Source: Pseudoalteromonas neustonica
Lineage (GTDB): Bacteria > Pseudomonadota > Gammaproteobacteria > Enterobacterales > Alteromonadaceae
Assembly: GCF_001653135.1 (NCBI RefSeq)
Contig: NZ_BDDS01000007.1
Coordinates: forward strand, 1-64,000
Direction: 5' to 3'
Length of the DNA stretch: 64,000 nt
Each line of letters begins with the position of its first letter. Position 1 is the stretch's first letter. The translations under genes were made by a program, and so were the position numbers. Positions 8,971 to 17,002 of this stretch are shown one piece after another. The notes under the pieces are model-generated. The model was not told where the DNA came from and did not search any database. It worked only from the letters and a program-made list of their open reading frames with translations.

Positions 8971-9501
8971 ATGAAATATTTTGCGTACTTAGCAACAATG
9001 ATCTTGCTAATTAGCATTACAGCCTTATTTTACTTACAGCGCCCAGATGGTGAAACGTGGTTAAATAGTGAAGATATCGGCAGTACATCGAACAATATTA
9101 AAGAGCAAATGGTCGCTTTGTCGAGCGGAGCTTTAGATCATGCGGTTGATGCTGTAGTAAAAACAAGTAATCAGGTTGTAGAAAAAATATCAGGTGATAG
9201 CACTGAAAAAGTCACTACAATTTACAAATGGCAAGATAAAAGAGGTCAATGGCATTACTCTGATCAACCAAACCCTGATGGTAAAAGTGAGCGATTAGTA
9301 CTCGATCCTAAAGATATTACAGTCATTGCAGCCGAAGACACATCAATATTAAAAGGGAGTGCAAAAGCTGGTAATTTAACTCTTCCTAAAAGCTCAAATA
9401 GTGTTTATGACCCGGTGGTAATTAAAAAGTTATTCGATGATGCAGAGCAAATAAAGACAAAGTTAGAGCAACGCACTCAAGCTTTAGAGTCGAATAATTA
9501 A
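8971..9501 (+). CDS. DUF4124-domain membrane-anchored protein
   Basis: 176 residues with one N-terminal membrane segment (about 4-22, FAYLATMILLISITALFYL) followed by a periplasmic region. A DUF4124 core lies at about 84-103 (IYKWQDKRGQWHYSDQPN), a small domain found on many gammaproteobacterial envelope proteins with no settled function. The C-terminal 40 residues are predicted helical. The ATG at 8971 has AAAGGA in front, so the TTG six bases earlier is not used. It starts 43 bases after the binding protein and may be co-transcribed with it. Confidence 0.72.
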   Translation: MKYFAYLATMILLISITALFYLQRPDGETWLNSEDIGSTSNNIKEQMVALSSGALDHAVDAVVKTSNQVVEKISGDSTEKVTTIYKWQDKRGQWHYSDQPNPDGKSERLVLDPKDITVIAAEDTSILKGSAKAGNLTLPKSSNSVYDPVVIKKLFDDAEQIKTKLEQRTQALESNN

Positions 9502-9510
9502 GCCTATAGT

Positions 9511-10329
9511 CTAGGGTTGGAGTGAGGCTGTATTGTTAGCAAAAAACTGATGATCGACGCTAGGAAGATTATACTGAGTTAACCATTGTTGGGTTAATTT
9601 ATCCAATTCCCCTGAGTGCATCATTCTCATTAGAGCATCATCAAATTCATCTCTAAGGGCTGATTGTTGAAATACAATATATGAGCCGTCATAGTTTAAA
9701 ATATCGCGATAAATAAATTGCTTAGGGCTTAATTGGGTTAAGTGTGCTGTATTCCAATGAAACATAAGGTAATCACCTATACGTACATCAATACGATTAG
9801 TGTGCAGCTGTTTGTTAAGTGCTTGTTGGTTACCAATCTCTGAGTAATTTATGTTTTTTTGCTGCGTTAGTTTACGGTAATCATTACCAAATAATTGTGA
9901 CGCACCAATAAAGCTCGCTACAGTGAGATCTTTTAAATCGCTTAAGTTGGTTATGTTTTCCGCCCATTCGGATGAGTGCATAATCACTCTATTCATAAAC
10001 TTGATTCTAAACCGTGAAGGAAATGCTCCTTTGGGTGGCTGAGCTGTGTAGTTAATGGCAATATCTGCGACTTGATTATCAAAATAACGTTGAATTGCAT
10101 CGTTATTTAACGGGATGATTTTTAGCTTGGTATAACCTTGCTTATTAAGAACGTCTACGACGACATTATCAAAGAAACCATTACCGATGATTTCATTTTG
10201 AATGAAATAAGGGGCGAAGTTTCCAGAAGCGATTGTTAGCTTTTCATGGGCAGCAATGGTATTGGATGAGATCCCCAGCAGTAATAGACTAATAACTGAG
10301 GTGTTTTTAATAAGTCGAAATTTACTCAT
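9511..10329 (-). CDS. Periplasmic substrate-binding-like protein (orphan)
   Basis: 272 residues with a signal peptide (NTSVISLLLLGISSNTIAAH) and a solute-binding family 3 type body beginning LTIASGNFAPYFI and carrying a second-lobe GDYLMFHWNT. The start at 10329 is preferred: its ATGAGTAA overlaps the stop of the upstream membrane-protein gene by eight bases, which suggests translational coupling. A longer frame to 10356 would run further into that gene. No transporter partner is visible. Substrate unknown; the family often binds polar amino acids or acts as the sensing part of signalling proteins. Confidence 0.7.
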   Translation of the reverse strand: MSKFRLIKNTSVISLLLLGISSNTIAAHEKLTIASGNFAPYFIQNEIIGNGFFDNVVVDVLNKQGYTKLKIIPLNNDAIQRYFDNQVADIAINYTAQPPKGAFPSRFRIKFMNRVIMHSSEWAENITNLSDLKDLTVASFIGASQLFGNDYRKLTQQKNINYSEIGNQQALNKQLHTNRIDVRIGDYLMFHWNTAHLTQLSPKQFIYRDILNYDGSYIVFQQSALRDEFDDALMRMMHSGELDKLTQQWLTQYNLPSVDHQFFANNTASLQP

Positions 10330-10585
10330 CTGTAGCATGCTTACTCGTGGGTGCATGTGTTTGGTGTTCAGTTTCTAACTTCATTAGTATGATGGTGAGA
10401 TAGATTTTTGTTGGTAGAGAAAATAAAACCCCTACCGCAATGCAAATTGCACTAATCATAATGCCGCGGATACTATTTTGTTCGCCAAAAATGTCAGATG
10501 TTAATAAATAATGCCCAGCTAAAATAAGGCATATGCCAAGTACGATAAACACCTTAAGTACTTGTATCGTTTTTTGCTCTGTCAT
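10322..10585 (-). CDS. Small two-span membrane protein, unknown
   Basis: 87 residues with two hydrophobic segments (about 9-28, VFIVLGICLILAGHYLLTS, and about 39-66, IRGIMISAICIAVGVLFSL onward) and a short polar tail. I do not recognise a family. It overlaps the downstream binding-protein gene by eight bases, so the two are probably made together. It may help localise or anchor that protein, but this is inference from position only. The ribosome site upstream of the ATG is weak. Confidence 0.6.
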   Translation of the reverse strand: MTEQKTIQVLKVFIVLGICLILAGHYLLTSDIFGEQNSIRGIMISAICIAVGVLFSLPTKIYLTIILMKLETEHQTHAPTSKHATDE

Positions 10586-10654
10586 ACTCGATGCATACCA
10601 TTGATAACGTGAATTAAGTGTAGCTAATAATTTGTAGGCTGACTTGTTTTACAT

Positions 10655-10698
10655 CAAAGAAATAATAAAGGGCTAAGCAGTCAAGCACTGCAAAGCCC
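10655..10698 (-). terminator. Intrinsic terminator after acnA
   Basis: On the minus strand, GGGCTTTGCAGT and ACTGCTTAGCCC form a 12-bp hairpin with one small internal mismatch and a five-base loop, followed by TTTATTATTTCTTT. It starts 15 bases after the acnA stop. Confidence 0.85.
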
Positions 10699-10712
10699 AG
10701 TCATCAAAGTGT

Positions 10713-13460
10713 TTAGTTACTGAGCATATTACGCAGTACATATTGTAAAATGCCGCCGTGTTTGTAGTAATCCCACTCTTTGGGAGTATCAATACGTACA
10801 TCGGCGCTAAAACTGACTTTTTTACCTTCGTTATTAGTGGCAATCACACACACTTCTTTAGTTTTATCGAACAGGTCTTCAATATCAAACTGCTCTTGAC
10901 CTGTTAAACCTAAAGACTCGTGACTTTCTCCTGCTTTAAATTGCAGTGGTAGTACACCCATACCAATTAAATTAGAGCGATGAATACGTTCATAACTTTG
11001 CGCAATAACGGCTTTAATACCAAGTAATAACGAGCCTTTTGCTGCCCAATCACGCGATGAACCAGTACCATATTCAGCCCCCGCTAGCACAACTAATGGC
11101 ACACCTTGTTGTTGATAAGCCATAGCCGCATCGTAAATACTGGCTAATTCATCATCGGGTTGAGTACGAGTTACCCCGCCTTCAGTACCTGGAGCAAGTA
11201 AGTTTTTTAATCGAACATTGGCAAAGGTGCCGCGCATCATCACTTCATGGTTACCACGGCGAGATCCGTAGGAGTTGAATTGTGATTTTTCTACGCCATT
11301 TTCTTGCAAGTATTCGCCCGCAGGTGCGCTTGCTTTAATTGCGCCAGCAGGGGATATATGATCCGTGGTGACGGAATCGCCAAGTTTAGCTAAACAGCGA
11401 GCGCCGCTAATTGCAGGGATACCAGGAGGCTCAATGCTCATACCATCAAAAAATGGTGCTTTTTTAATGTAGGTTGAGGCGTCATTCCAGTCATACAATT
11501 TGCCATCTGGAATTTTTATCTGCTGCCAACGATCATCCCCTTTATAAACATTGCCGTAGCTGGTAGCGAACATTTCTTTAGTGACGGTTTTTTTCACGAG
11601 TTCATTTACTTCGCTGACGCTAGGCCAAATATTTTTAAGATAAATATCGTTACCATTAGCATCTTGCGCTAATGGTTCGTTATACACATCAATATCTGTG
11701 CGTCCTGCAATTGCATAAGCGACGACCAGTGGCGGCGACGCCAAAAAGTTCATTTTCACATCTTGGTGAATACGCCCTTCAAAGTTACGGTTACCTGATA
11801 AAATAGAACTCACTACTAATTTATGTTGCTGAATTGCTTCACTGATTTCATCTGCAAGCGGGCCTGAATTACCAATACAAGTAGTACAACCGTAACCAAC
11901 AAGGTTGAAGCCTAGTGCATCTAAGTCATCCATTAGATCTGCATTTTTGAGATAATCAGTTACCACTTGTGAGCCTGGTGCGAGCGATGTTTTAACCCAT
12001 GGTTTAACATTAATACCTAGTTGACGGGCTTTTTTAGCAACTAAACCGGCAGCTAAAATAACACTTGGATTTGAGGTGTTAGTACAGCTGGTAATAGCAG
12101 CAATAACACAAGCGCCGTCTTTAAGTTCAAATTCTTGGCCTTTAAAGTTTACCTTTGCAGCGCCCATAAATTGTGCTTCGTTGATTGGCTCGTCAGGATT
12201 CGTTGTTGGACCTTCATCTTCAATACGAGCTTGTTGTTCATCACTATTATCGCGTTTAGCAAGACGTTCATCTTGAAAACCTTTTAAATGCTTACCAATA
12301 ATATCGCCAGCTTGATCGAGAGCAATTCTGTCTTGGGGACGTTTTGGTCCTGCAAGGCTAGGCACTACATCATTTAATGAGAGCTCTAATGTATCGGTGT
12401 AATTGGCTTCATCGCCATCGTTACGCCATAGACCTTGGTGTTTTGCATAATCTTCAATCAGCTTGAGTTGAGTTTCGTCGCGATTGGTTAAACGTAAGTA
12501 ATTTATGGTTTCATCATCGATAGGGAAAATACCACAGGTTGCGCCGTATTCGGGGGCCATATTAGCTATGGTTGCACGATCAGCCAGTGGTAAATCAGCA
12601 AGCCCATCGCCATAAAACTCAACAAACTTACCTACCACCCCATGCTTGCGCAGTATTTCAGTTACCGTGAGTACTAAATCGGTAGCTGTGGTGCCTTCAG
12701 GTAAGCGGCCATTGAGTTTCATACCAACGACTTGCGGGATAAGTAAGCTAATTGGTTGTCCAAGCATTGCGGCTTCGGCTTCGATACCACCTACGCCCCA
12801 ACCAAGTACACCTAAACCATTGATCATAGTAGTATGCGAATCAGTGCCGACTAATGTATCAGGATAAGCAAAGCGTTGACCATTGCGCTCTTCGTTAAAT
12901 ACCACACGAGCGAGATATTCTAAATTTACTTGATGAACAATACCGGTGGCAGGTGGCACGACCTTTAAGTTATCAAAGGCGGTTTGACCCCAACGTAAAA
13001 ATTCATAGCGTTCTTTATTGCGTTCATACTCAAGTTTGGCATTTAAATCAAAAGAGCCATCTTCGCCGTAACCATCTACCTGTACTGAATGGTCAATTAC
13101 CAGCTCTGCAGGTGAGAGTGGGTTTATTTTAGCTGGATCGCCACCGAGTCTTTCCATAGCATCACGCATTGCGGCTAAATCAACAATTGCAGGTACGCCG
13201 GTAAAATCTTGCATGACTACGCGAGCAGGCGTAAATGCAACCTCAGCGCTGGGCTTGGCTTGTGAATCCCAATTTAGAAGTGCTTTAATATCTTGTTTTT
13301 TAATATTAACGCCGTCTTCATTACGCAGTAAGTTTTCGAGTAGTATTTTTAGTGAGAATGGTAGTCGCTTAGCCTGATCGCCTAAACCTTGCAGTGAGTG
13401 AATATGAAATTGTTCGCCATTGATTGTGAGTTGTTTTTGGGTGTCAAAACTATTGTTCAT
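10713..13460 (-). CDS. acnA: Aconitate hydratase A
   Basis: Interconverts citrate and isocitrate in the TCA cycle using a [4Fe-4S] cluster. 915 residues, slightly longer than E. coli AcnA (891), with an insertion around 390-420 that is rich in Asp/Glu. Cluster cysteines are in [12 protein letters not shown] and [12 protein letters not shown]. Substrate motifs include [31 protein letters not shown] and [16 protein letters not shown], ending with LRNMLSN. A GGGG lies upstream of the ATG. It is a single-gene unit with its own terminator. A second, structurally different aconitase (acnB) lies at 46660-49257; in other gammaproteobacteria AcnA is the oxidative-stress and stationary-phase enzyme. 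Confidence 0.95.
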   Translation of the reverse strand: MNNSFDTQKQLTINGEQFHIHSLQGLGDQAKRLPFSLKILLENLLRNEDGVNIKKQDIKALLNWDSQAKPSAEVAFTPARVVMQDFTGVPAIVDLAAMRDAMERLGGDPAKINPLSPAELVIDHSVQVDGYGEDGSFDLNAKLEYERNKERYEFLRWGQTAFDNLKVVPPATGIVHQVNLEYLARVVFNEERNGQRFAYPDTLVGTDSHTTMINGLGVLGWGVGGIEAEAAMLGQPISLLIPQVVGMKLNGRLPEGTTATDLVLTVTEILRKHGVVGKFVEFYGDGLADLPLADRATIANMAPEYGATCGIFPIDDETINYLRLTNRDETQLKLIEDYAKHQGLWRNDGDEANYTDTLELSLNDVVPSLAGPKRPQDRIALDQAGDIIGKHLKGFQDERLAKRDNSDEQQARIEDEGPTTNPDEPINEAQFMGAAKVNFKGQEFELKDGACVIAAITSCTNTSNPSVILAAGLVAKKARQLGINVKPWVKTSLAPGSQVVTDYLKNADLMDDLDALGFNLVGYGCTTCIGNSGPLADEISEAIQQHKLVVSSILSGNRNFEGRIHQDVKMNFLASPPLVVAYAIAGRTDIDVYNEPLAQDANGNDIYLKNIWPSVSEVNELVKKTVTKEMFATSYGNVYKGDDRWQQIKIPDGKLYDWNDASTYIKKAPFFDGMSIEPPGIPAISGARCLAKLGDSVTTDHISPAGAIKASAPAGEYLQENGVEKSQFNSYGSRRGNHEVMMRGTFANVRLKNLLAPGTEGGVTRTQPDDELASIYDAAMAYQQQGVPLVVLAGAEYGTGSSRDWAAKGSLLLGIKAVIAQSYERIHRSNLIGMGVLPLQFKAGESHESLGLTGQEQFDIEDLFDKTKEVCVIATNNEGKKVSFSADVRIDTPKEWDYYKHGGILQYVLRNMLSN

Positions 13461-13497
13461 TATGTGCCCCTTAATTAGATGAATATCCTTAAATAGT

Positions 13498-13651
13498 ACT
13501 TATACCAATCGACTTAAATATTTAACCATTCTAGCGGGCTAAATAAAGCCCTAACTGCGTTATAAATTTTTCATTTAGAACAACTACATGTCAAAATTTC
13601 TGCCGTATTTCGCTATAAGTGGTCAGTAACTTAACACGATTGGTATTAAGT
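13498..13651. mobile_element. MITE-like element upstream of acnA
   Basis: A 154-bp segment bounded by near-perfect terminal inverted repeats: ACTTATACCAATCG at the left, and the reverse complement of ACTTAATACCAATCG at the right (one base of difference). It carries no coding frame and has an internal GGGC/GCCC hairpin near 13536-13550. It lies in the acnA upstream region (13461-13827), which otherwise holds only the tandem octamer next to it. The left end is 38 bases from the acnA ATG, so it may supply or separate promoter elements. The right-end string also occurs at the edge of the IS630 remnant (506-516). Confidence 0.72.
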
Positions 13652-13671
13652 GTTATGAGCGTAACCTTTGA

Positions 13672-13703
13672 TTGATTAATTGATTAATTGATTAATTGAT
13701 TAA
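13672..13703. repeat. Tandem octamer, four copies of TTGATTAA
   Basis: Four perfect head-to-tail copies of the 8-base unit TTGATTAA (32 bases) directly beside the MITE-like element. Each unit resembles a half site and is itself close to palindromic (TTAATTGATTAATT). It could be a slippage-prone repeat or an AT-rich protein-binding array; nothing in the sequence decides. Confidence 0.85.
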
Positions 13704-13827
13704 AATGCAAAGTGCATACCAGTCTATTTTTGTATTATTTTTATACAAGCAAGTATAGTAGAGATGATGCCGAAAATTGATATTTCAAGCATGAGTGATC
13801 AAACCAAGGCGTGCCTCTTAGGCTACT

Positions 13828-14247
13828 TTATTGTAGCCAAGCTTGTTGTTTGCCTGTGTGGCTCAGCAGTAGCAAAGTAATGGCAATAACGATTACAAAT
13901 AGTGGCATAAATACGGCGCTGGCACCGAGCAATTCAATACTGTTAATAACGATGAAGTTATAAAACTGTTGAATAAAAATTGCAATAAGTGAAAGTGCAA
14001 AAACGTCTCGTGCAATGGCTTTTCTTAGTAATAATAAAATGCAGCCTAGTGCGCCGCCAAATACGGCTACCGCAAAGGCAATCGTTGACCAAAGGGGAAT
14101 GTTTGAGTAAGCAGCTTGTTGTTCTATAGGTAGTTTACTGATCATATCAGGGGTCATAAATAGCTGCATAATAAACGCAATTACCCCGAGTAAGTTCCAA
14201 GCAAGGGCGGCCCAAGCTACGGATTTTAACCAGTCTGGAGGGGTCAT
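13828..14247 (-). CDS. Four-span inner-membrane protein, unknown
   Basis: 139 residues with four hydrophobic segments at about 9-30, 52-73, 80-103 and 110-131, and short polar loops; the only longer soluble part is MTPDMISKLPIEQQAAYSNI. It resembles small uncharacterised membrane proteins of Alteromonadales sometimes labelled sugar-transporter-like, but I see no motif that would support transport. It lies 74 bases downstream of the S4-domain gene on the same strand. Its ribosome binding site AAGGTAA is buried in a perfect 13-bp inverted repeat directly before the ATG. Confidence 0.7.
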   Translation of the reverse strand: MTPPDWLKSVAWAALAWNLLGVIAFIMQLFMTPDMISKLPIEQQAAYSNIPLWSTIAFAVAVFGGALGCILLLLRKAIARDVFALSLIAIFIQQFYNFIVINSIELLGASAVFMPLFVIVIAITLLLLSHTGKQQAWLQ

Positions 14248-14284
14248 AAATTACCTTTTTAATCATTATTCAAAAAGGTAATTT
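14248..14284 (-). promoter_or_regulatory. 13-bp hairpin that sequesters a ribosome binding site
   Basis: Perfect inverted repeat: AAATTACCTTTTT and AAAAAGGTAATTT, 13-bp arms with an 11-base loop. On the minus-strand transcript the 3' arm contains the Shine-Dalgarno AAGGTAA and ends exactly at the ATG of the membrane-protein gene (14247). In RNA the site would be fully paired. The stem is almost all A-U, so it would open easily, as in RNA thermometers. It could alternatively end the upstream S4-gene transcript, although only five U residues follow the first arm and they lie in the stem. Confidence 0.6.
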
Positions 14285-14321
14285 AAGTCGATTACGGCTA
14301 CTTTTACAAGTCTGGAGTCGA

Positions 14322-14705
14322 TTAACCAAATGAAATAGGACGGCGGCCTGTTTTTTCATCAACCTTTGGTTTTTTAACACGTTTACGTTTGGCTTTTGCG
14401 GGGGCATTAGCTGCTTGCTCAGTGTTCTTTTGTGGCTCAGGCTGTGTTGATGAAGCAGAGCGCTCAGCTGGGATTGCCGTTTCACTTAATGTCAGTTGAA
14501 AGTGCTCACCATCAAATTCAAGGATGTCGCCACTGTATAATTTTTTCCGCTTGATTGTACAAATTTCATGGTTAACGCCCACGTAGCCCTCAGTGATGAG
14601 ATTTTTGGCTTGGCCGCCACCTTCGACTAAATCAAGAACTTTTAAGAGTTTACATAGCTCAATTGGCTCTTCTTCTAATTCAATTTCAATATATTCTTGG
14701 TTCAT
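14322..14705 (-). CDS. S4-domain RNA-binding protein, YbcJ-like
   Basis: 127 residues. Residues about 1-70 form a small S4 RNA-binding fold of the YbcJ type (PIELCKLLKVLDLVEGGGQ, then AKNLITEGYVGVNHEICTIK and KKLYSGDILEF). The rest is a lysine/alanine-rich, probably disordered tail with basic runs (KAKRKRVKKPK) that could contact RNA, ending RRPISFG. YbcJ itself is only the S4 part (about 70 residues), so the tail is an extension. Start taken at 14705 (MNQEY), preceded by GAGA; an ATG 12 bases upstream has a poorer site. Confidence 0.75.
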   Translation of the reverse strand: MNQEYIEIELEEEPIELCKLLKVLDLVEGGGQAKNLITEGYVGVNHEICTIKRKKLYSGDILEFDGEHFQLTLSETAIPAERSASSTQPEPQKNTEQAANAPAKAKRKRVKKPKVDEKTGRRPISFG

Positions 14706-14962
14706 GTTCGATCTCATTAAGGTAGGGCACAGCCTATAGTATAAAGGCTTAGTGTGATTTTTGCATCTAGCTGTCTCAAGTCAGCGAAGCATTAAATAAA
14801 ATTAATGTGCAACTTTTTAGTGTTTTTCTCTGTCTTTAAGAAAACGGTAGTATTTCACGCGTAGTATCCGCTCGAACAGCTGGCCTGCAATTTGCTATTC
14901 GAGTCGAATTCGATATTTAGTTGGCCATTTAATTACAAATGCCGCAGTACTGGAGATTTAAA

Positions 14963-15250
14963 ATGGGCGTTAGATCAGCCATGAAAAAAGAGCTAATGGG
15001 CTTGGAAGGTTCGGGATTTATGACCGCTGACGATGTACGATCTGAACTTAGCAAAATTGTAAAAAAAGTGCCTGATAGATCAGATCGTGGTTTTTCTTTA
15101 ATTTCGCGTTTTAACGACAATCACAGTCAATTGAGTTGCGGTGAAAATAGCAAAGAAAAGCTACTTGAATTTCAGCGGCATCGTTTATTTAAAGACGTTT
15201 TGTATACGCGTAAAAGTGTTGATGCGTGGCTTGATAGCCAAGTAAATTAG
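14963..15250 (+). CDS. Hypothetical small protein
   Basis: I do not recognise this 95-residue basic, soluble protein. It starts MGVRSAMKKELMGLEG, contains a probable helical region TADDVRSELSKIVKK and ends with YTRKSVDAWLDSQVN. The ATG at 14963 has CTGGAG at a suitable distance; an ATG at 14939 lacks one. An odd palindrome, ATTCGAGTCGAAT, lies about 45 bases upstream and could be an operator. It is single, followed 56 bases later by a lipoprotein gene. Confidence 0.5.
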   Translation: MGVRSAMKKELMGLEGSGFMTADDVRSELSKIVKKVPDRSDRGFSLISRFNDNHSQLSCGENSKEKLLEFQRHRLFKDVLYTRKSVDAWLDSQVN

Positions 15251-15306
15251 GTTGCTATAAAAGAGAAACTCAAGTAGACTACATTCGTAATCTATTTGAG
15301 GTGACT

Positions 15307-15969
15307 ATGAAAAATGGAATTTTAATCGCCATGCTGTTATTACTAACAGCGTGTCAACAACCGACTGTTTATGTATATACGCAAGGCTTAACTGCAATAC
15401 AAAAGCAGCAACTGACACAGCAATTACAACTACAGACATTACCTTATCAATTTACCCAATTGCCTATACCGAAAGAGTTTACTGCGGCTACATTGCTCAC
15501 CTCACAAGATAAATTACTCACACATGAAACACAGTCACTTGCTGATATTATGCAGTTGATGGGCTACCAACCACAGCTAAATTATGTATCAGTGGCAAAC
15601 CATCATTATAGCGATGGTAACATTGGTTTTTACCTACGAGGCGAGCACATTGAGCCGGGCTTTAATATGCCCAAATTAATGCGTACAACTAACTGCTACG
15701 AAGACAGATACAACGATTTACAAGTGACATTTCACGAAAACGTGGTCGCGTTTACATTATTAAATGGTACTCGTGCTCAGTTAGAGTGGGGGCGTTATGA
15801 GGACTATGTAATCATCAATTATAGAGGTACTTCGCAGTCATACACGCATTCAACCCCTTTGGTCGCCACACCTTTTGGGGAAAAACCCTCAGATACATTT
15901 CGCTATACTGCGCATGTTGGGAGTCCACAATGGCTAAATTGTTCATTACAGATTGTTTATATGGATTAA
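15307..15969 (+). CDS. Predicted lipoprotein, unknown
   Basis: 220 residues with a lipoprotein signal ending in the lipobox LLTAC, so the mature N-terminal Cys would be acylated. The next part (TVYVYTQGLTAIQKQQLTQQ) is glutamine-rich; the middle and C terminus are beta-rich with two cysteines (RTTNCYEDRY and PQWLNCSLQ) that might pair in the periplasm. No family recognised. The ATG at 15307 follows TTTGAGGTGACT. The 3' end overlaps the convergent iron-binding-type gene by four bases. Confidence 0.65.
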   Translation: MKNGILIAMLLLLTACQQPTVYVYTQGLTAIQKQQLTQQLQLQTLPYQFTQLPIPKEFTAATLLTSQDKLLTHETQSLADIMQLMGYQPQLNYVSVANHHYSDGNIGFYLRGEHIEPGFNMPKLMRTTNCYEDRYNDLQVTFHENVVAFTLLNGTRAQLEWGRYEDYVIINYRGTSQSYTHSTPLVATPFGEKPSDTFRYTAHVGSPQWLNCSLQIVYMD

Positions 15970-16940
15970 GGACTGATTGCTTTAGCTTGATCTAATAAAC
16001 CTATGCTGCGTTTAACGCCTTCGAGCGCAGGTTTAAACTCACTGTTTTTAATTACGCTGGTGACCGGGTATTCAGCCAGCAAACTGGCATACATTTTTTG
16101 TGCGCTGTCACTTATTAGGTATTCAATAAAGCGATTTGCATTATCAGCGTTTGGCGCATATTTGGCGATAGCCACAGTGGTTGTTGATATAGGTGTTAAC
16201 CCTTGCTGATTTTTAAGCCAGTTGATAGAGAGTTTGCTGGCCATATCGCGATCGCGCTTATTCTGAGAGTTTTGTAACATTGCTAAATAGTAATGATTGG
16301 CGAAAGCAAACTGGCATTTTCCCTGCGCTAATGACCTTAGCTGATCTCTATCAGAGCCGCTGGGGCGTTTTACCAATAACTTATTTGCGTGTTGTATCCA
16401 AGCTGAGTCTTGGTTGTTATTACTGGCAAGTAGACCAGCAAACAAGGTTTGATTATAACTGTGCTGCCAGTCCCGTACGCAAAATGTTTCTTGGTATTGT
16501 GGTTGTTGTAAATCGCCATAGTAGATTGGTGTAGGCACGTGTGTTGTATCGCTGGTAAATAATGCCCGTCCTCGTATTGATACACTTAACCACAGATTAT
16601 TAGTATCTCGCAGCTGGGTAGGTACATTGATCAGCTGTGCAAAATCGTTGAAAGGTTGTAAAAGGTGGCGATGATTATGCAATTGGGCCAAATCAGCGCT
16701 CAGCACTATATCAGCTAAGCTTTGGGCACCATCATTGTTTAAACGACGCAATAGTTCTTGAGATTTACCATTGACTAAATTAACTTTGATTTTAGTGGTT
16801 TGTTCAAAATCGTTAAGTAAAGGTGCAATGAGCTCCTGCTTTCGAAAAGAGTAAATGTTAATTTCGCTTTGATTAGCGAACGTAAAATCAGCACTTAGTA
16901 CCGAAAATAGAAATAAAAGGTAAAGTTTACTTTTAATCAT
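15966..16940 (-). CDS. Iron-type ABC transporter periplasmic binding protein (orphan)
   Basis: 324 residues with a signal peptide (LYLLFLFSVLSADFTFANQ) and the FbpA/FutA-like binding fold: INIYSFRKQELIAPLLNDFE, SLADIVLSADLAQL, then FANHYYLAML (paired tyrosines where iron-binding relatives have metal ligands) and TPISTTTVAIAKYAPN. Such proteins deliver Fe3+ to an inner-membrane permease. No fbpB/fbpC genes are present here, so the partner must be elsewhere or the protein has another role. It is transcribed divergently from the GGDEF-EAL gene at 17003, with about 60 bases between them, leaving room for shared control. Confidence 0.75.
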   Translation of the reverse strand: MIKSKLYLLFLFSVLSADFTFANQSEINIYSFRKQELIAPLLNDFEQTTKIKVNLVNGKSQELLRRLNNDGAQSLADIVLSADLAQLHNHRHLLQPFNDFAQLINVPTQLRDTNNLWLSVSIRGRALFTSDTTHVPTPIYYGDLQQPQYQETFCVRDWQHSYNQTLFAGLLASNNNQDSAWIQHANKLLVKRPSGSDRDQLRSLAQGKCQFAFANHYYLAMLQNSQNKRDRDMASKLSINWLKNQQGLTPISTTTVAIAKYAPNADNANRFIEYLISDSAQKMYASLLAEYPVTSVIKNSEFKPALEGVKRSIGLLDQAKAISP

Positions 16941-17002
16941 CGCAAATAAGAATTATTATCGTATTCAATTAGTGTACATAATCTAAATGATAAGTCTATA
17001 TT

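Noticed and set aside
13672..13703. Origin-type iteron array
   Set aside because: Only four 8-bp AT-rich units, no replication initiator gene, and a housekeeping chromosomal context.
14929..15120. Minus-strand frame opposite the 95-residue gene
   Set aside because: Shadow frame with no ribosome site; the plus-strand gene has the better start.
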